From Agarivorans sp. Toyoura001 (GTDB taxonomy: Bacteria > Pseudomonadota > Gammaproteobacteria > Enterobacterales > Celerinatantimonadaceae), in NCBI RefSeq assembly GCF_005405585.1, contig NZ_BJEQ01000024.1, positions 1 to 59,244 of the forward strand: a DNA stretch of 59,244 nt, given 5' to 3'. Positions 1 to 8,363 of this stretch are shown in pieces. The notes under the pieces are model-generated. The model had not been told where the DNA came from. It searched no databases and saw nothing but the letters and a program-made list of their open reading frames with translations. The position numbers and the translations under genes are program-made. Positions within the stretch are counted from its first letter, which is position 1. Each line of letters opens with the position of its first letter.

Positions 1-141
1 TGTAAGACACTGAAAGAACTAAAGAGACTTGTAAAAGAATCGATAGCGATATACAACACGATGAGACCGCACCTGAGTTTAAATATGGAAACGCCCAATC
101 AGGTGCATAATAGAAAAGGCCAGCTACAGGAGCTGGCCTAA
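1..141 (+). CDS. IS3-family transposase (OrfB integrase core), C-terminal fragment
   Basis: An open frame enters from the window edge and encodes 46 residues before TAA. It contains the stretch YNTMRPHLSL followed by TPNQVH, which is the usual C-terminal signature of IS3-family DDE transposases just after the catalytic glutamate region. The N-terminal portion, including the DDE residues, is outside the window. The copy at 59110-59244 is identical over most of the shared bases but differs near the C-terminus, where QLQELA becomes QLLERA. Confidence 0.9.
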   Translation, partial: CKTLKELKRLVKESIAIYNTMRPHLSLNMETPNQVHNRKGQLQELA

Positions 142-170
142 AAATCGTCAACCTATTTTAGGACGGGTCA
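1..170 (+). mobile_element. IS3-family insertion sequence, right-end fragment (left copy)
   Basis: The first 170 bases are the distal end of an IS3-family element. They hold the C-terminal transposase codons followed by a terminal inverted repeat at 146-170 that ends in GGACGGGTCA. The same repeat occurs in reverse complement at 59081-59105, which fixes the element boundary at 170. The rest of the element lies outside the window. The insertion sits 5 bp beyond the stop codon of the DUF938 methyltransferase. A target-site duplication cannot be tested because the other flank is missing. Confidence 0.9.
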
Positions 171-175
171 GGTGT

Positions 176-781
176 TTAACGTTTTTGCCATACCAGCAAG
201 AGGTTGTTTGCTGGCATGTCAATTTGCTCGCATAACTCTAGCCTTCCAACCGCTCCCCAGCTTATCAGCTCCTCAATGTCTCGTAGGCCACCGTAACCCT
301 GTTGTTGCAACATTAGGTCAAATGCTTGGTTACTTTGGCCGCTGTAAGCGCCTGCTTGCTTAAATGGCCCATAATGAAAGAAATAGCCGTTAACGGGCAA
401 GCCTTTGCCAATAGCTGAATACATCTGTTGCACAATGGTTGGGCTCATTATGTGCGCGGTATTTGCGGTATACACTGCATCACACTCACAAGGCCAGCTG
501 TCTTGGCCAATTTGGTAATTAAGCGGCTGAGTTTGGTGGTTTAACTCAAAGTAGCTATGCCAATATTCAATGGCTGCTAAGTTGGCTTGTTGATCTGAGC
601 ACTGCCAGTGGAGATGCGGACAGGCTTGAGCAAAATATGCCGCATGTTGGCCAGTACCAGTGCCAATCTCTAAAACTCGTTGTGACGTTCCTAAACGAGG
701 TGCTAACTGGCTGAGTATAGCCTGTTTGTTATTCTCGGCCGCTTGGTTAAAAAACTCAGCGGGGTGTTGATTAGTCTTCAT
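176..781 (-). CDS. DUF938 family SAM-dependent methyltransferase
   Basis: This 201-residue protein matches the DUF938 group of class I SAM-dependent methyltransferases. Family features visible are AAENNKQAIL near the N-terminus (about residues 14-23), the SAM-binding glycine loop VLEIGTGTGQHA (about 36-47), TANTAHIMS (about 105-113), the segment YGPFKQAGAYSGQSN, and the C-terminal MPANNLLLVW. The substrate is not known for the family. Its start overlaps the end of the mrpG gene by 11 bp, so it is probably the last gene of the mrp operon and translationally coupled to it. It has no signal peptide and should be cytoplasmic. The IS copy begins 5 bp past its stop, so the gene is intact. Confidence 0.88.
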   Translation of the reverse strand: MKTNQHPAEFFNQAAENNKQAILSQLAPRLGTSQRVLEIGTGTGQHAAYFAQACPHLHWQCSDQQANLAAIEYWHSYFELNHQTQPLNYQIGQDSWPCECDAVYTANTAHIMSPTIVQQMYSAIGKGLPVNGYFFHYGPFKQAGAYSGQSNQAFDLMLQQQGYGGLRDIEELISWGAVGRLELCEQIDMPANNLLLVWQKR

Positions 782-1136
782 CAGGCGCTTTATGTAAATA
801 GGCTTTTGCCGAGAGATCTTTATTATAAGTGTCTTCTTTTAGCTTCACTTTATACTGCAGGCCAGCTTTGGCTAGCATGTGTGCAGCAATCGGTGCTGTA
901 ATAAATAAAAACATCGTGATGAGAAACTCTTTTAAGTTCAACCTGCCTAAGTCGAAACTAAAATACACCATAGAGGCAATTAGGATACAGCCTACGCCTA
1001 AAGTGCTAGCCTTGGTTGGGGCATGCAAACGGGTGAAATAATCAGGAAGCTTAGCTAGCCCAATAGAGCCAATTAACATGATAATAGCGCCAAGCACTAG
1101 CAGAAAACTAACCACAATTTCTAATATATTGGTCAT
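771..1136 (-). CDS. mrpG: Mrp Na+/H+ antiporter subunit G
   Basis: This 121-residue membrane protein is the G subunit of the multisubunit Mrp/Mnh/Pha monovalent cation/proton antiporter in the inner membrane. It shows the family order: a hydrophobic segment (VVSFLLVLGAIIMLIGSIGL), the conserved LPDYFTRLHAPTKASTLGVG motif near residues 30-50, and two further membrane segments. It follows mrpF with a 9-bp gap and overlaps the methyltransferase gene downstream. The context as the last of six subunit genes makes the assignment secure. Confidence 0.93.
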   Translation of the reverse strand: MTNILEIVVSFLLVLGAIIMLIGSIGLAKLPDYFTRLHAPTKASTLGVGCILIASMVYFSFDLGRLNLKEFLITMFLFITAPIAAHMLAKAGLQYKVKLKEDTYNKDLSAKAYLHKAPDED

Positions 1137-1145
1137 CGCTTAGTC

Positions 1146-1415
1146 CTATTCTATGATGTCGCCGCGAAGCAAGTATTTACAAAAGGCGGCGGTACTTACA
1201 AAGCCTAATAACGCAATTAACAAAGCGCTTTCATAGTAACTGGTCGTGCCTTGATAAAGCCCGAGTAAAATAATTAGCGCGATGCTATTTATGTACATGG
1301 TATCTACTGCGATGATTCTATCGGGAGTCGTTGGCCCAACAATTAAACGCCAAGCATTTAGCGCCAGAGCGATACAGATTAAGCCGCTAGCAAACAAAGT
1401 GGCATAACTTAACAT
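1146..1415 (-). CDS. mrpF: Mrp Na+/H+ antiporter subunit F
   Basis: This 89-residue protein has three predicted membrane segments and the MrpF signature GPTTPDRIIAVDTM in the middle (about residues 27-40). It is the small F subunit of the Mrp antiporter. Its start overlaps the end of mrpE by 7 bp, which is typical of this tightly packed operon. It is cytoplasmic-membrane located and assembles with the other subunits. Length and order agree with the family. Confidence 0.93.
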   Translation of the reverse strand: MLSYATLFASGLICIALALNAWRLIVGPTTPDRIIAVDTMYINSIALIILLGLYQGTTSYYESALLIALLGFVSTAAFCKYLLRGDIIE

Positions 1416-1909
1416 TGGAATATCTCCTTAATCGGCGCTTCATAGCGTTGCTTGATTTGAGCAATTAGCTTTTGTTCATCTTCTAAGTGCAATACATGCA
1501 CATAAAGCCATTGCTTATCATCAGATAGCTCAACACTACAAGTACCAGGTGTTAGTGACACACTACTGGTGAAAATGGTCAGTGGCAGTGGTTCGCTAAT
1601 GGTAATTGGTACGGCAATAAACGCTGGTTTTAGGTGGCGATTACTTTGTAGCACTCGTTTGGCGACTTCGAAGTTGGAGACAATGATGTCTTGTACCAAG
1701 CGCAGCAAGTAGAGCAGTACTTTTAGCGGATTTTTAGCCACCGGTTCTTTTTCGCTAAGGGGGGCAACAATCCAAGGAATAACGATGGCAAACACCGCTC
1801 CAAGTACCATGTGGCCGCGGCTAAACTCATGCAGTATTTGCCATACTAACCAAAGCAACAGACTGTGGTAGGGAGTAGGGAACCAAACAAACTTACTTTT
1901 CTTACTCAT
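1409..1909 (-). CDS. mrpE: Mrp Na+/H+ antiporter subunit E
   Basis: The 166-residue protein has two or three hydrophobic segments near the N-terminus and a soluble C-terminal half. The part around LRLVQDIIVSNFEVAKRVL and the SVSLTPGTCSVEL segment are characteristic of MrpE. It is a structural subunit of the inner-membrane antiporter. Its initiation codon lies directly against the mrpD stop (shared base at 1909), so translation is probably coupled. Confidence 0.92.
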   Translation of the reverse strand: MSKKSKFVWFPTPYHSLLLWLVWQILHEFSRGHMVLGAVFAIVIPWIVAPLSEKEPVAKNPLKVLLYLLRLVQDIIVSNFEVAKRVLQSNRHLKPAFIAVPITISEPLPLTIFTSSVSLTPGTCSVELSDDKQWLYVHVLHLEDEQKLIAQIKQRYEAPIKEIFQC

Positions 1910-3420
1910 TATTTGGCTACCTCATTAAGTTGTTGCAAACTCAACCCTGCGTTGAGCTGCTCGGCAGCTAATTGTGCGTAATCGCTGATAGACCCTCCAA
2001 AAATTACCATCAGTGGCAACAGTGCAACCAAAATACCAATGGCTAAGTACTGGATAGGACTCCCTTGCAGAGCGGTGGTGTTTTCACCACTAGTTCGCCA
2101 GAATAATGAAGTACCCGCGCGCGACAAGGCAATTAGCGAGATCAGTCCAGCGCCTAAAATGAGTGACCAAATCCAGGCCATTTGCTTGGTATCAGTTACC
2201 GATTGCAGTATTAAGGCTTTACCCACAAAGCCAGACAACGGTGGCATACCAATCAAGGCAATAGCCAGCAACGCAAATACAAAACCTAACTTAGCAGATT
2301 GCGGCATCGCTCTAGCGGTAACAAAGCGGTCTTCAGCTTTGCCTCGTTGTTGTTGAATCAAGCCCGCGAGTAAAAACATCGCAGCACAAGCTATCGTGCT
2401 GTGCACTAAGTAGTAAATACCGGCTGTGCTAGCTTGTACGCTGTTTAAAGTAATTGTCACTAACAAGGTGCCAACCGAAACTATCACCAAGTTGCTACAT
2501 AAAACCCTTAAGCTTTGGCTCGCTAATACCGAAATCGCACCAATAGCGATAGTAGCCAGTGCTATCGGCCATAGCCATGGCAACGCGATGTTAGCCAGTT
2601 CGCCAGCTTGGTTTCCAAACATGACCCCATGAACGCGCCAAATGCTGTATATGCCTACTTTGGTCATAATCGCAAATAGAGCAGCTACCGGCGCGCTGGT
2701 ATTTGCATAAGCCTTAGGTAGCCAAAAGTGCAGTGGCAGCATCGCGGCCTTTAAGCCAAATACTGCAAGCAATAGCAATGCGCCAGACTTGGTAATCATC
2801 AGTTCATTATTAGAAAGATGAGGGATTTTGTCGGCCATATCGGCAAAGTTCAGGGTGCCTAAGGTGCCGTAAAGGGTGCCTAAAGCAAACAAAAATAATG
2901 ACGAGCCAATAAGGTTTAGGAATACATAATGTATGTTTGCCTGAACCCGTTGTTTGCCCCCACCGTGGATCATCAGTGAATATGAAGCAATTAATAGTAC
3001 TTCAAAAAACACAAACAAGTTAAAGGCATCGCCAGTTAAAAATGCTCCGTTAATCCCCATTAGTTGGAACATAATTAAGGGGTGAAAGAAGGCGCCGTTT
3101 TTATCTTCGCCAGCACTTGCGTAAAGGATGACGGCAAGCCCTAAAATAGCGCTCAAGGCGATCATTAACGCTGAGAAAGCATCAGCAACTAACACAATGC
3201 CAAATGGAGCAGACCAGTTACCCAATGCGTAAACTTGAATACCAGTACTTTGCACTTTTATTAGCAACATCGCGGCTGCTATCACCATTAATACACTAGT
3301 AGCAATGGTGAATACGCGTTGTTTATTCAGCGCACTACTAATGCTAGGGAAGAGCAAAATAACCCCGGCAAAAAATGGCAGCAGGATAGGAAAAATAACT
3401 AAATGATCTAATAAGCTCAT
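1909..3420 (-). CDS. mrpD: Mrp Na+/H+ antiporter subunit D (NuoL/M/N-like)
   Basis: The 503-residue polytopic protein belongs to the proton-translocating family shared with complex I NuoL/M/N. Key motifs are LFVFFEVLLIASYSLM (about residues 135-150), which carries the conserved membrane glutamate, and LKAAMLPLHFWLPKAYANTS (about 222-241), which carries the conserved lysine. About 13-14 membrane segments are expected. It lies between mrpC and mrpE, sharing single bases at both junctions. The family role is coupling of proton entry to cation export. Which ion is exported here (Na+, K+ or both) cannot be read from the sequence. Confidence 0.95.
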   Translation of the reverse strand: MSLLDHLVIFPILLPFFAGVILLFPSISSALNKQRVFTIATSVLMVIAAAMLLIKVQSTGIQVYALGNWSAPFGIVLVADAFSALMIALSAILGLAVILYASAGEDKNGAFFHPLIMFQLMGINGAFLTGDAFNLFVFFEVLLIASYSLMIHGGGKQRVQANIHYVFLNLIGSSLFLFALGTLYGTLGTLNFADMADKIPHLSNNELMITKSGALLLLAVFGLKAAMLPLHFWLPKAYANTSAPVAALFAIMTKVGIYSIWRVHGVMFGNQAGELANIALPWLWPIALATIAIGAISVLASQSLRVLCSNLVIVSVGTLLVTITLNSVQASTAGIYYLVHSTIACAAMFLLAGLIQQQRGKAEDRFVTARAMPQSAKLGFVFALLAIALIGMPPLSGFVGKALILQSVTDTKQMAWIWSLILGAGLISLIALSRAGTSLFWRTSGENTTALQGSPIQYLAIGILVALLPLMVIFGGSISDYAQLAAEQLNAGLSLQQLNEVAK

Positions 3421-3773
3421 TAGGCTTTATCCTCCCGCGCTAGTGGGTCTACAGGGTCATCACCATCAACGTGGTCATTGCCTAAGTCTGCGCGCCCACG
3501 CATTGCTAAAATCACCGCAAATGCGGTCATGGCAAAACCAATCACAATGGCGGTAAGCACTAAGGCTTGGGGGAGCGGATCAGCATAGTTTTCTGAGCCA
3601 TTAAGTACCGCTGGCGAACCAATGGTTAAACCACCACTGGCAAATAAAAATAAGTTAACGGAATAAGACAGCAAGGTAAGCCCAATAACCAAGGTAAAAG
3701 TATGGCCACGTAGCATCAAAAATATGCCACAGGCACTCATAAATCCTACACACACCGAGTAAACGAGTTCCAT
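3420..3773 (-). CDS. mrpC: Mrp Na+/H+ antiporter subunit C (NuoK-like)
   Basis: This 117-residue protein is the NuoK-like C subunit of the Mrp antiporter. It has three membrane segments, the motif GLTLLSYSVNLFLFASG (about residues 31-47), and the DPLPQALVLTAIVIGFA motif (about 65-81). The charged C-terminal tail is normal for the family. It is joined end to end with mrpAB upstream and mrpD downstream. Confidence 0.94.
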   Translation of the reverse strand: MELVYSVCVGFMSACGIFLMLRGHTFTLVIGLTLLSYSVNLFLFASGGLTIGSPAVLNGSENYADPLPQALVLTAIVIGFAMTAFAVILAMRGRADLGNDHVDGDDPVDPLAREDKA

Positions 3774-6568
3774 TATCTTACTCCTACGGTGAGGCGTTCT
3801 TTGGTGGTGAGCTTGCCTAAATTGGCTAAAATCAACAATGTTGCTCCAATAACGGTGAGGTAAACGCCTAGGTCAAATACCAAGGCACTGGTTAATTCAA
3901 ACTTACCTATCCAAGGGAGCGAGAAGTAATCGAACCACGAGGTTAAGAAAGGTTGTCCAAAGGCCCAACTGCCTAAGCCGGTAATTGCGGCTGTTACCAA
4001 ACCAATGGCGATAAAGTAGTGGTAACTTACGCTTACTCGTTTGGTCATCCAATCTACACCATGCGCCAAGTATTGCTGAATGAGAGCGATGGAGGTGATC
4101 AGTCCAGCGATAAAGCCACCGCCAGGTAAGTTATGACCACGCATGAATATGTAGGCCGAAATCAACAAGAATAGCGGTAACAAACTCTGTGAAATAACCG
4201 ATAGAAGCACCGGGTATTTATCGGTGGCCCACAAGCGACCATCGTGATCCTTGGTGCGCATCGACAAACGCATGCGTGCAATCAATTTGTAAATACCTAA
4301 GGCGGCAATACCCAATACGGTAATTTCACCAAAGGTATCAAAGCCCCTAAAGTCCACCAAGATTACGTTAACCACGTTAGTCCCACCGCCGCCGGTTTTA
4401 GCGTTAGCGATAAAGAACTCTGAAATGCTATCGAGTGGGCTAGTCATCAGCGCAAAACAAATACTTCCAATGATACAGCCGATTAAAGAGGCTACCGCCA
4501 AGTCTCGAACAAAGTGGCTGGGTCGGCTTTTACTGGTGGGGGTGTGCTGAGGGAAAAAGTACAAGGCCAGTAGTAACAAAATCACCGTGACAATTTCTAC
4601 CGACAGCTGAGTTAAGGCTAAATCTGGGGCTGAGAAGTAAGCAAAAGTAATTGATACCACTAAACCCACTAGCGACAACATGAGCAAAGCTATTAAACGA
4701 TAGTGGCTCCAAATTACCGTCGCTAGCGAGCCCGCTACAAGCAATACAGCAGCAATGGCTACAGCACCGTTTAGCGGGTATTCCGCTTGAGAGCCTCGAG
4801 TTGTATCCAAATCTAATAGTGGCGGGGCAATTAAGGCTAAGGCAAAAAAGCATAACCAAAAGGCGTAACGCTGAAGCGAGCCAGATTCTAAGGTTTGATT
4901 CACTTTTTGTGCCCAGCGCACGCAGGCTTGTATGGCACCTTCAAATTTTATTTTGGCATCAATGGCAGGGAATAAACCTTCAAACCTAAACAAGGGCTTA
5001 CGGTTTAAGTAAATCGCCAATCCACCGGCAATCGCTAAGCCACTCATCAGTAAAGGAATGTTGAAACCGTGCCATATCGCCAAGCTAAATTCAGGTAATG
5101 GATGGTTTAACACTGCTAACGAAGCACTATCTAGCAATGGCCCCACGGTGTAGGCAGGGAAGATACCGACGACTAAACACAGGGCAACTAATATCTCTAC
5201 CGGCACGCGCATGTAACGAGGTGGCTCGTGCGGCGTTTTGGTTAACCCCTTAGGTTCACCGTTAAAGAATACATCGTGAATAAAGCGCAGAGAGTAGGCA
5301 ACCGCAAAGGCACCGCCAATTGTGGCTAATACCGGAATTAACCAAGACAAAGATCCTAAAATGCTTTGGTCGAGAGTCTCGGTAAAAAACATTTCCTTGG
5401 ATAAGAAACCATTGAGTAGCGGCACCCCAGCCATAGAGGCGGAAGCAACCATGGCTAAAGTGGCAGTAATCGGCATGTATTTCCATAAGCCATTGAGTTT
5501 ACGCATATCGCGCGAACCTGACTCGTGGTCAATAATACCGGCAGCCATAAACAACGAGGCCTTGAAAATAGCGTGGTTGATAATGTGGAATACCGCAGCA
5601 ATTGCAGCCAACTCAGTATTCAAACCCAGCAGCAATACAATTAAGCCCAAATGGCTGATGGTTGAATACGCAAGTAAGCCTTTTAAGTCGTGCTTGAATA
5701 AGGCCGTGTAAGCGCCAAGTAGTAAGGTAAATAAACCGGTTAACGATACCACCACAAACCATACTTCGGTGCCTGCTAGCACAGGGTAGAAGCGCGCAAG
5801 TAAGAAAATACCGGCTTTTACCATGGTAGCCGAGTGCAAGTAAGCGCTTACCGGAGTGGGCGCTGCCATGGCGTGTGGCAACCAAAAATGAAAGGGAAAT
5901 TGCGCCGATTTAGTAAATGCACCCAGTAAAAACAAACTTAGAATAGCCAAGTAATAAGGGTGTTGTTGCACAAGTTCTGCGCTGTTAAGCACCACATTTA
6001 GTTGGTAACTACCGACAACTTCGCCTAATAAAACAATACCCGCTAACAAGGCTAAACCACCGGCCCCGGTAATGGTTAAGGCCATGCGAGCGCCTTTACG
6101 TGCGTCACTACTGTGCGACCAAAAACTGATCAGCAAAAACGAGCTAATGCTAGTGAGCTCCCAATAGAACCAGAGCTGCAGCATGTTGTTCGACATAACA
6201 ATGCCAAGCATTGCCGTCATAAACATAATTAGGTAGCAATAAAAGCGGCCCATATGGTCTTTTTCAGACAAATAATAACGGGCGTATAAGATAACCAGTA
6301 AACCAATGCCTAAAATGAGCAGGCTAAATAACACCGACAAACCGTCTAGACGAAAGGAGAGGTTAAGCCCCAGCAAGGGGATCCACTCAATGCTTTGAGT
6401 AAAAGCCTGCCCATCAAGCACCGCTGGTAAATCAAATAGAATTAAGCCAAGCGCTAATGCAGGAAGTAAAGCGGTAGCTAAAGCACAGGTGCTGCGATTA
6501 AATTTATTGGTTAGCAAGGGAATGATAATCCCTAGCATGGGTAAGAAGGGTACCCAAAAATAGTGCAT
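3773..6568 (-). CDS. mrpA: Fused Mrp Na+/H+ antiporter subunit A/B
   Basis: This 931-residue polytopic protein is the first gene of the antiporter operon. Residues 1 to about 770 are the NuoL-like MrpA body, with the conserved glutamate in YWELTS (E137) and the lysine in GAFTKSAQFPFHFWLPHA. The last about 140 residues (from the segment SQSLLPLFLLISAYIFMRGH, about residue 789) are an MrpB domain. Separate mrpB genes are therefore absent, and the system is a six-gene type with fused A and B, as in the Pha systems of rhizobia (established knowledge). The antiporter probably supports Na+ and pH homeostasis in seawater. The promoter should lie in 6569-6764. Confidence 0.95.
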   Translation of the reverse strand: MHYFWVPFLPMLGIIIPLLTNKFNRSTCALATALLPALALGLILFDLPAVLDGQAFTQSIEWIPLLGLNLSFRLDGLSVLFSLLILGIGLLVILYARYYLSEKDHMGRFYCYLIMFMTAMLGIVMSNNMLQLWFYWELTSISSFLLISFWSHSSDARKGARMALTITGAGGLALLAGIVLLGEVVGSYQLNVVLNSAELVQQHPYYLAILSLFLLGAFTKSAQFPFHFWLPHAMAAPTPVSAYLHSATMVKAGIFLLARFYPVLAGTEVWFVVVSLTGLFTLLLGAYTALFKHDLKGLLAYSTISHLGLIVLLLGLNTELAAIAAVFHIINHAIFKASLFMAAGIIDHESGSRDMRKLNGLWKYMPITATLAMVASASMAGVPLLNGFLSKEMFFTETLDQSILGSLSWLIPVLATIGGAFAVAYSLRFIHDVFFNGEPKGLTKTPHEPPRYMRVPVEILVALCLVVGIFPAYTVGPLLDSASLAVLNHPLPEFSLAIWHGFNIPLLMSGLAIAGGLAIYLNRKPLFRFEGLFPAIDAKIKFEGAIQACVRWAQKVNQTLESGSLQRYAFWLCFFALALIAPPLLDLDTTRGSQAEYPLNGAVAIAAVLLVAGSLATVIWSHYRLIALLMLSLVGLVVSITFAYFSAPDLALTQLSVEIVTVILLLLALYFFPQHTPTSKSRPSHFVRDLAVASLIGCIIGSICFALMTSPLDSISEFFIANAKTGGGGTNVVNVILVDFRGFDTFGEITVLGIAALGIYKLIARMRLSMRTKDHDGRLWATDKYPVLLSVISQSLLPLFLLISAYIFMRGHNLPGGGFIAGLITSIALIQQYLAHGVDWMTKRVSVSYHYFIAIGLVTAAITGLGSWAFGQPFLTSWFDYFSLPWIGKFELTSALVFDLGVYLTVIGATLLILANLGKLTTKERLTVGVR

Positions 6569-6764
6569 TTTGGCTTAGCTCCGGTCGCTAATTGTTTGGT
6601 AATTATGAAAAATAATAGTCATTAATTGAATGAATATCCACGCTTTGTTGAGACTAGTCTACTTAAGTTGCCGCTGTAATTATACGCTTGTTTTTGGGCT
6701 TGAGCTTAGGGGTGGGGAGACATAGACTATTGAGTAATCAACAATAAAATTATGGCTTTACTCG

Positions 6765-7175
6765 ATGTTGAACAAGATTTTATATGGTTTTGCTATTTTG
6801 TGGCTGAGCCTACATGCTCAAATTGGCGCAAGCGCTGACTTAGAAAAATCAAGCTGGCCTATGCAGCAAGCAAGAATAGAGGCCTTATTACACAGCATTG
6901 AACAAACTGATTTGGTGTTTATTCGCAACGGCACTGAGCACAATGCGGAACAAGCGGGTGCCCATTTACGGATGAAGTTAAAACGCGGACAAAGCAGTTG
7001 GTTTGCTCCAAGTAAAGAAAAATGGACTGCTGAAATGTTTATCGACAAACTGGCCACTAAATCCTCTTTGAGTGGAAAAGCCTATCTGATTCGCTTGGCC
7101 AACGGCGATCAAGTTCCCTCTGCCATTTGGTTATACCAGCAATTAGCGGTATACGATCAGCAGGCTACACGATGA
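6765..7175 (+). CDS. DUF5329 family exported protein
   Basis: This 136-residue protein begins with a hydrophobic signal-like segment (LNKILYGFAILWLSLHAQIGASA) and then carries the DUF5329 signature: a short helix, FIRNGTEHNAEQAGAHLRMK (about residues 46-65), and FIDKLATKSSLSGKAYLIR (about 90-108). No biochemical function is established for the family. A periplasmic location is likely. Its stop codon overlaps the ATG of the next gene as ATGA, so the two are co-translated. No clear Shine-Dalgarno is seen before the start. Confidence 0.82.
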   Translation: MLNKILYGFAILWLSLHAQIGASADLEKSSWPMQQARIEALLHSIEQTDLVFIRNGTEHNAEQAGAHLRMKLKRGQSSWFAPSKEKWTAEMFIDKLATKSSLSGKAYLIRLANGDQVPSAIWLYQQLAVYDQQATR

Positions 7176-7576
7176 GTAAAACCAACTACCACCAAAAGTT
7201 TGTGCCGGTTATTCGCTATTTAGAAAAAAACTACGATCAAAACCTTAATCTAGATGAAGTGGCCAAGCTGGCTCATTTATCTCCTTATTATTTTCATCGC
7301 ATTTTTAAAGCGGTCACCGACGAAACTCCGGCAGATTTTCTACGCCGTTTAAAACTAGAAAAAGCAGCTAGTCAGCTCTTCTACCATAAAGAACCCGTTA
7401 CTAAAGTAGCTTTAGACTTTGGTTTCTCTAGCTCTCAAGCTTTGGCTAAAGCCTTTCGAAGTTATTTTGCCATTAGCCCTAGCGCAGTCAGAAGCTGCAA
7501 AGATATGGATACCTATCGCAATTACTGCGAGACAGCAAGATTGGACACCTACTGCGCAACAATGGACACGCTTTAG
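7172..7576 (+). CDS. Short AraC-type HTH transcription regulator
   Basis: This is a 134-residue protein consisting almost only of an AraC-family DNA-binding domain. Two helix-turn-helix units are visible: NLDEVAKLAHLSPYYFHRIFKAV (about residues 23-45) and VTKVALDFGFSSSQALAKAFRSYF (about 71-94). The ATG at 7172 is chosen because it forms an ATGA overlap with the previous stop. An upstream in-frame start at 7127 would overlap that gene by 49 bp. Homologues usually continue into a GyrI-like ligand-binding domain. Here that domain is a separate gene 50 bp downstream. Confidence 0.85.
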   Translation: MSKTNYHQKFVPVIRYLEKNYDQNLNLDEVAKLAHLSPYYFHRIFKAVTDETPADFLRRLKLEKAASQLFYHKEPVTKVALDFGFSSSQALAKAFRSYFAISPSAVRSCKDMDTYRNYCETARLDTYCATMDTL

Positions 7577-7626
7577 AACTCGCCTCGCAATATGCTAGCT
7601 CTGCAAATCAATCAAGGAGTGTAGCA

Positions 7627-8073
7627 ATGAAAACTGAACATTTTGACCAAAAAACTTTAGCTTACGTTCGAGTCACCGGCCCCTATGGCGAAGGCTACGA
7701 TGTTGCCACTGAAAAACTATATGGCTGGGCAGGGCCATTGGGATTAGCCAAGGGTGAATCAATATTCATTTATCACGATAACCCTGAACTGACCCCTGCG
7801 GATAAATGCAGAACTGATGTTTGTTTAGCTGTGCCAAGTGATGTAAACCCTCCTGCGGGCATAGAGTTACAAACTTTACCGAGTGGCCAATACGCCAGCA
7901 TTCGCAAAACGGTGACCGAGAACAGCCAATACGCTTTGTTCTGGCAGCAACTCATGACCCAAGTGGTTAAAGCTGAGCTTACCGTAGATAATCGCCCCTG
8001 TTTCGAGCTATATCATCACTATGATATGGATAGTCACCATGCCGACGTGAGTTTTTGTACTTCCGTAAAATAG
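7627..8073 (+). CDS. GyrI-like small-molecule-binding domain protein
   Basis: This 148-residue protein matches the GyrI-like (SbmC/effector-binding) domain, with the family opening LAYVRVTGPYGEGYD (about residues 11-25), a central ECR-like segment with a conserved pattern in CLAVPSDVNPP, the LPSGQYASIRKTV strand, and the end RPCFELYHHYDMD. Such domains bind hydrophobic or cationic small molecules, either alone or at the C-terminus of AraC regulators. It has its own ribosome-binding site (AAGGAG at 7613-7618) and ATG, so it is a genuine separate gene rather than a simple frameshift product. The probable partner is the HTH protein just upstream. Confidence 0.85.
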   Translation: MKTEHFDQKTLAYVRVTGPYGEGYDVATEKLYGWAGPLGLAKGESIFIYHDNPELTPADKCRTDVCLAVPSDVNPPAGIELQTLPSGQYASIRKTVTENSQYALFWQQLMTQVVKAELTVDNRPCFELYHHYDMDSHHADVSFCTSVK

Positions 8074-8105
8074 TAAGCCAAGCATGTGCTTTTGAGTTCA
8101 TTTTT

Positions 8106-8129
8106 GCAGTCCTTCGGGGCTGCTTTTTT
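8106..8129 (+). terminator. Rho-independent terminator after the GyrI-like gene
   Basis: A GCAGTCC/GGGCTGC stem (one G-T wobble) with a TTCG tetraloop is followed at once by six T residues. This is a classical intrinsic terminator 32 bp past the stop codon of the plus-strand gene. Confidence 0.9.
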
Positions 8130-8232
8130 GTTGTTACGCATCTGTCGTTAAATATCCATGTTGGTGGTTAATCTGTATTTGAGCGTGTTTTGTCACATGA
8201 CCTCACCTAAATACTGAAACAAACTAGTGTGT

Positions 8233-8255
8233 GAATTCATCTTCAGAATGAATTT
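8233..8255. promoter_or_regulatory. Inverted repeat in the promoter region of the GH5 gene
   Basis: AATTCAT and ATGAATT (8234-8240 and 8248-8254) are separated by 7 bp, about 110 bp before the GH5 start. It could be an operator or simply an A+T-rich coincidence. The surrounding 8130-8363 region holds no other gene. Confidence 0.25.
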
Positions 8256-8363
8256 GTGAGTGCCTACAAGTTATCCTCAAACGGTTGGTTTTTTTACTAT
8301 TTATATACATTTATTCTGGTTAGCCTAAGTCTGGAAAATAAGTGAGCGAAGGAAAGCAAGACC

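Noticed and set aside
7127-7171. Extended N-terminus of the short AraC protein
   Set aside because: It would overlap the DUF5329 gene by 49 bp, while the ATGA overlap at 7172 gives a normal start and matches family alignment.
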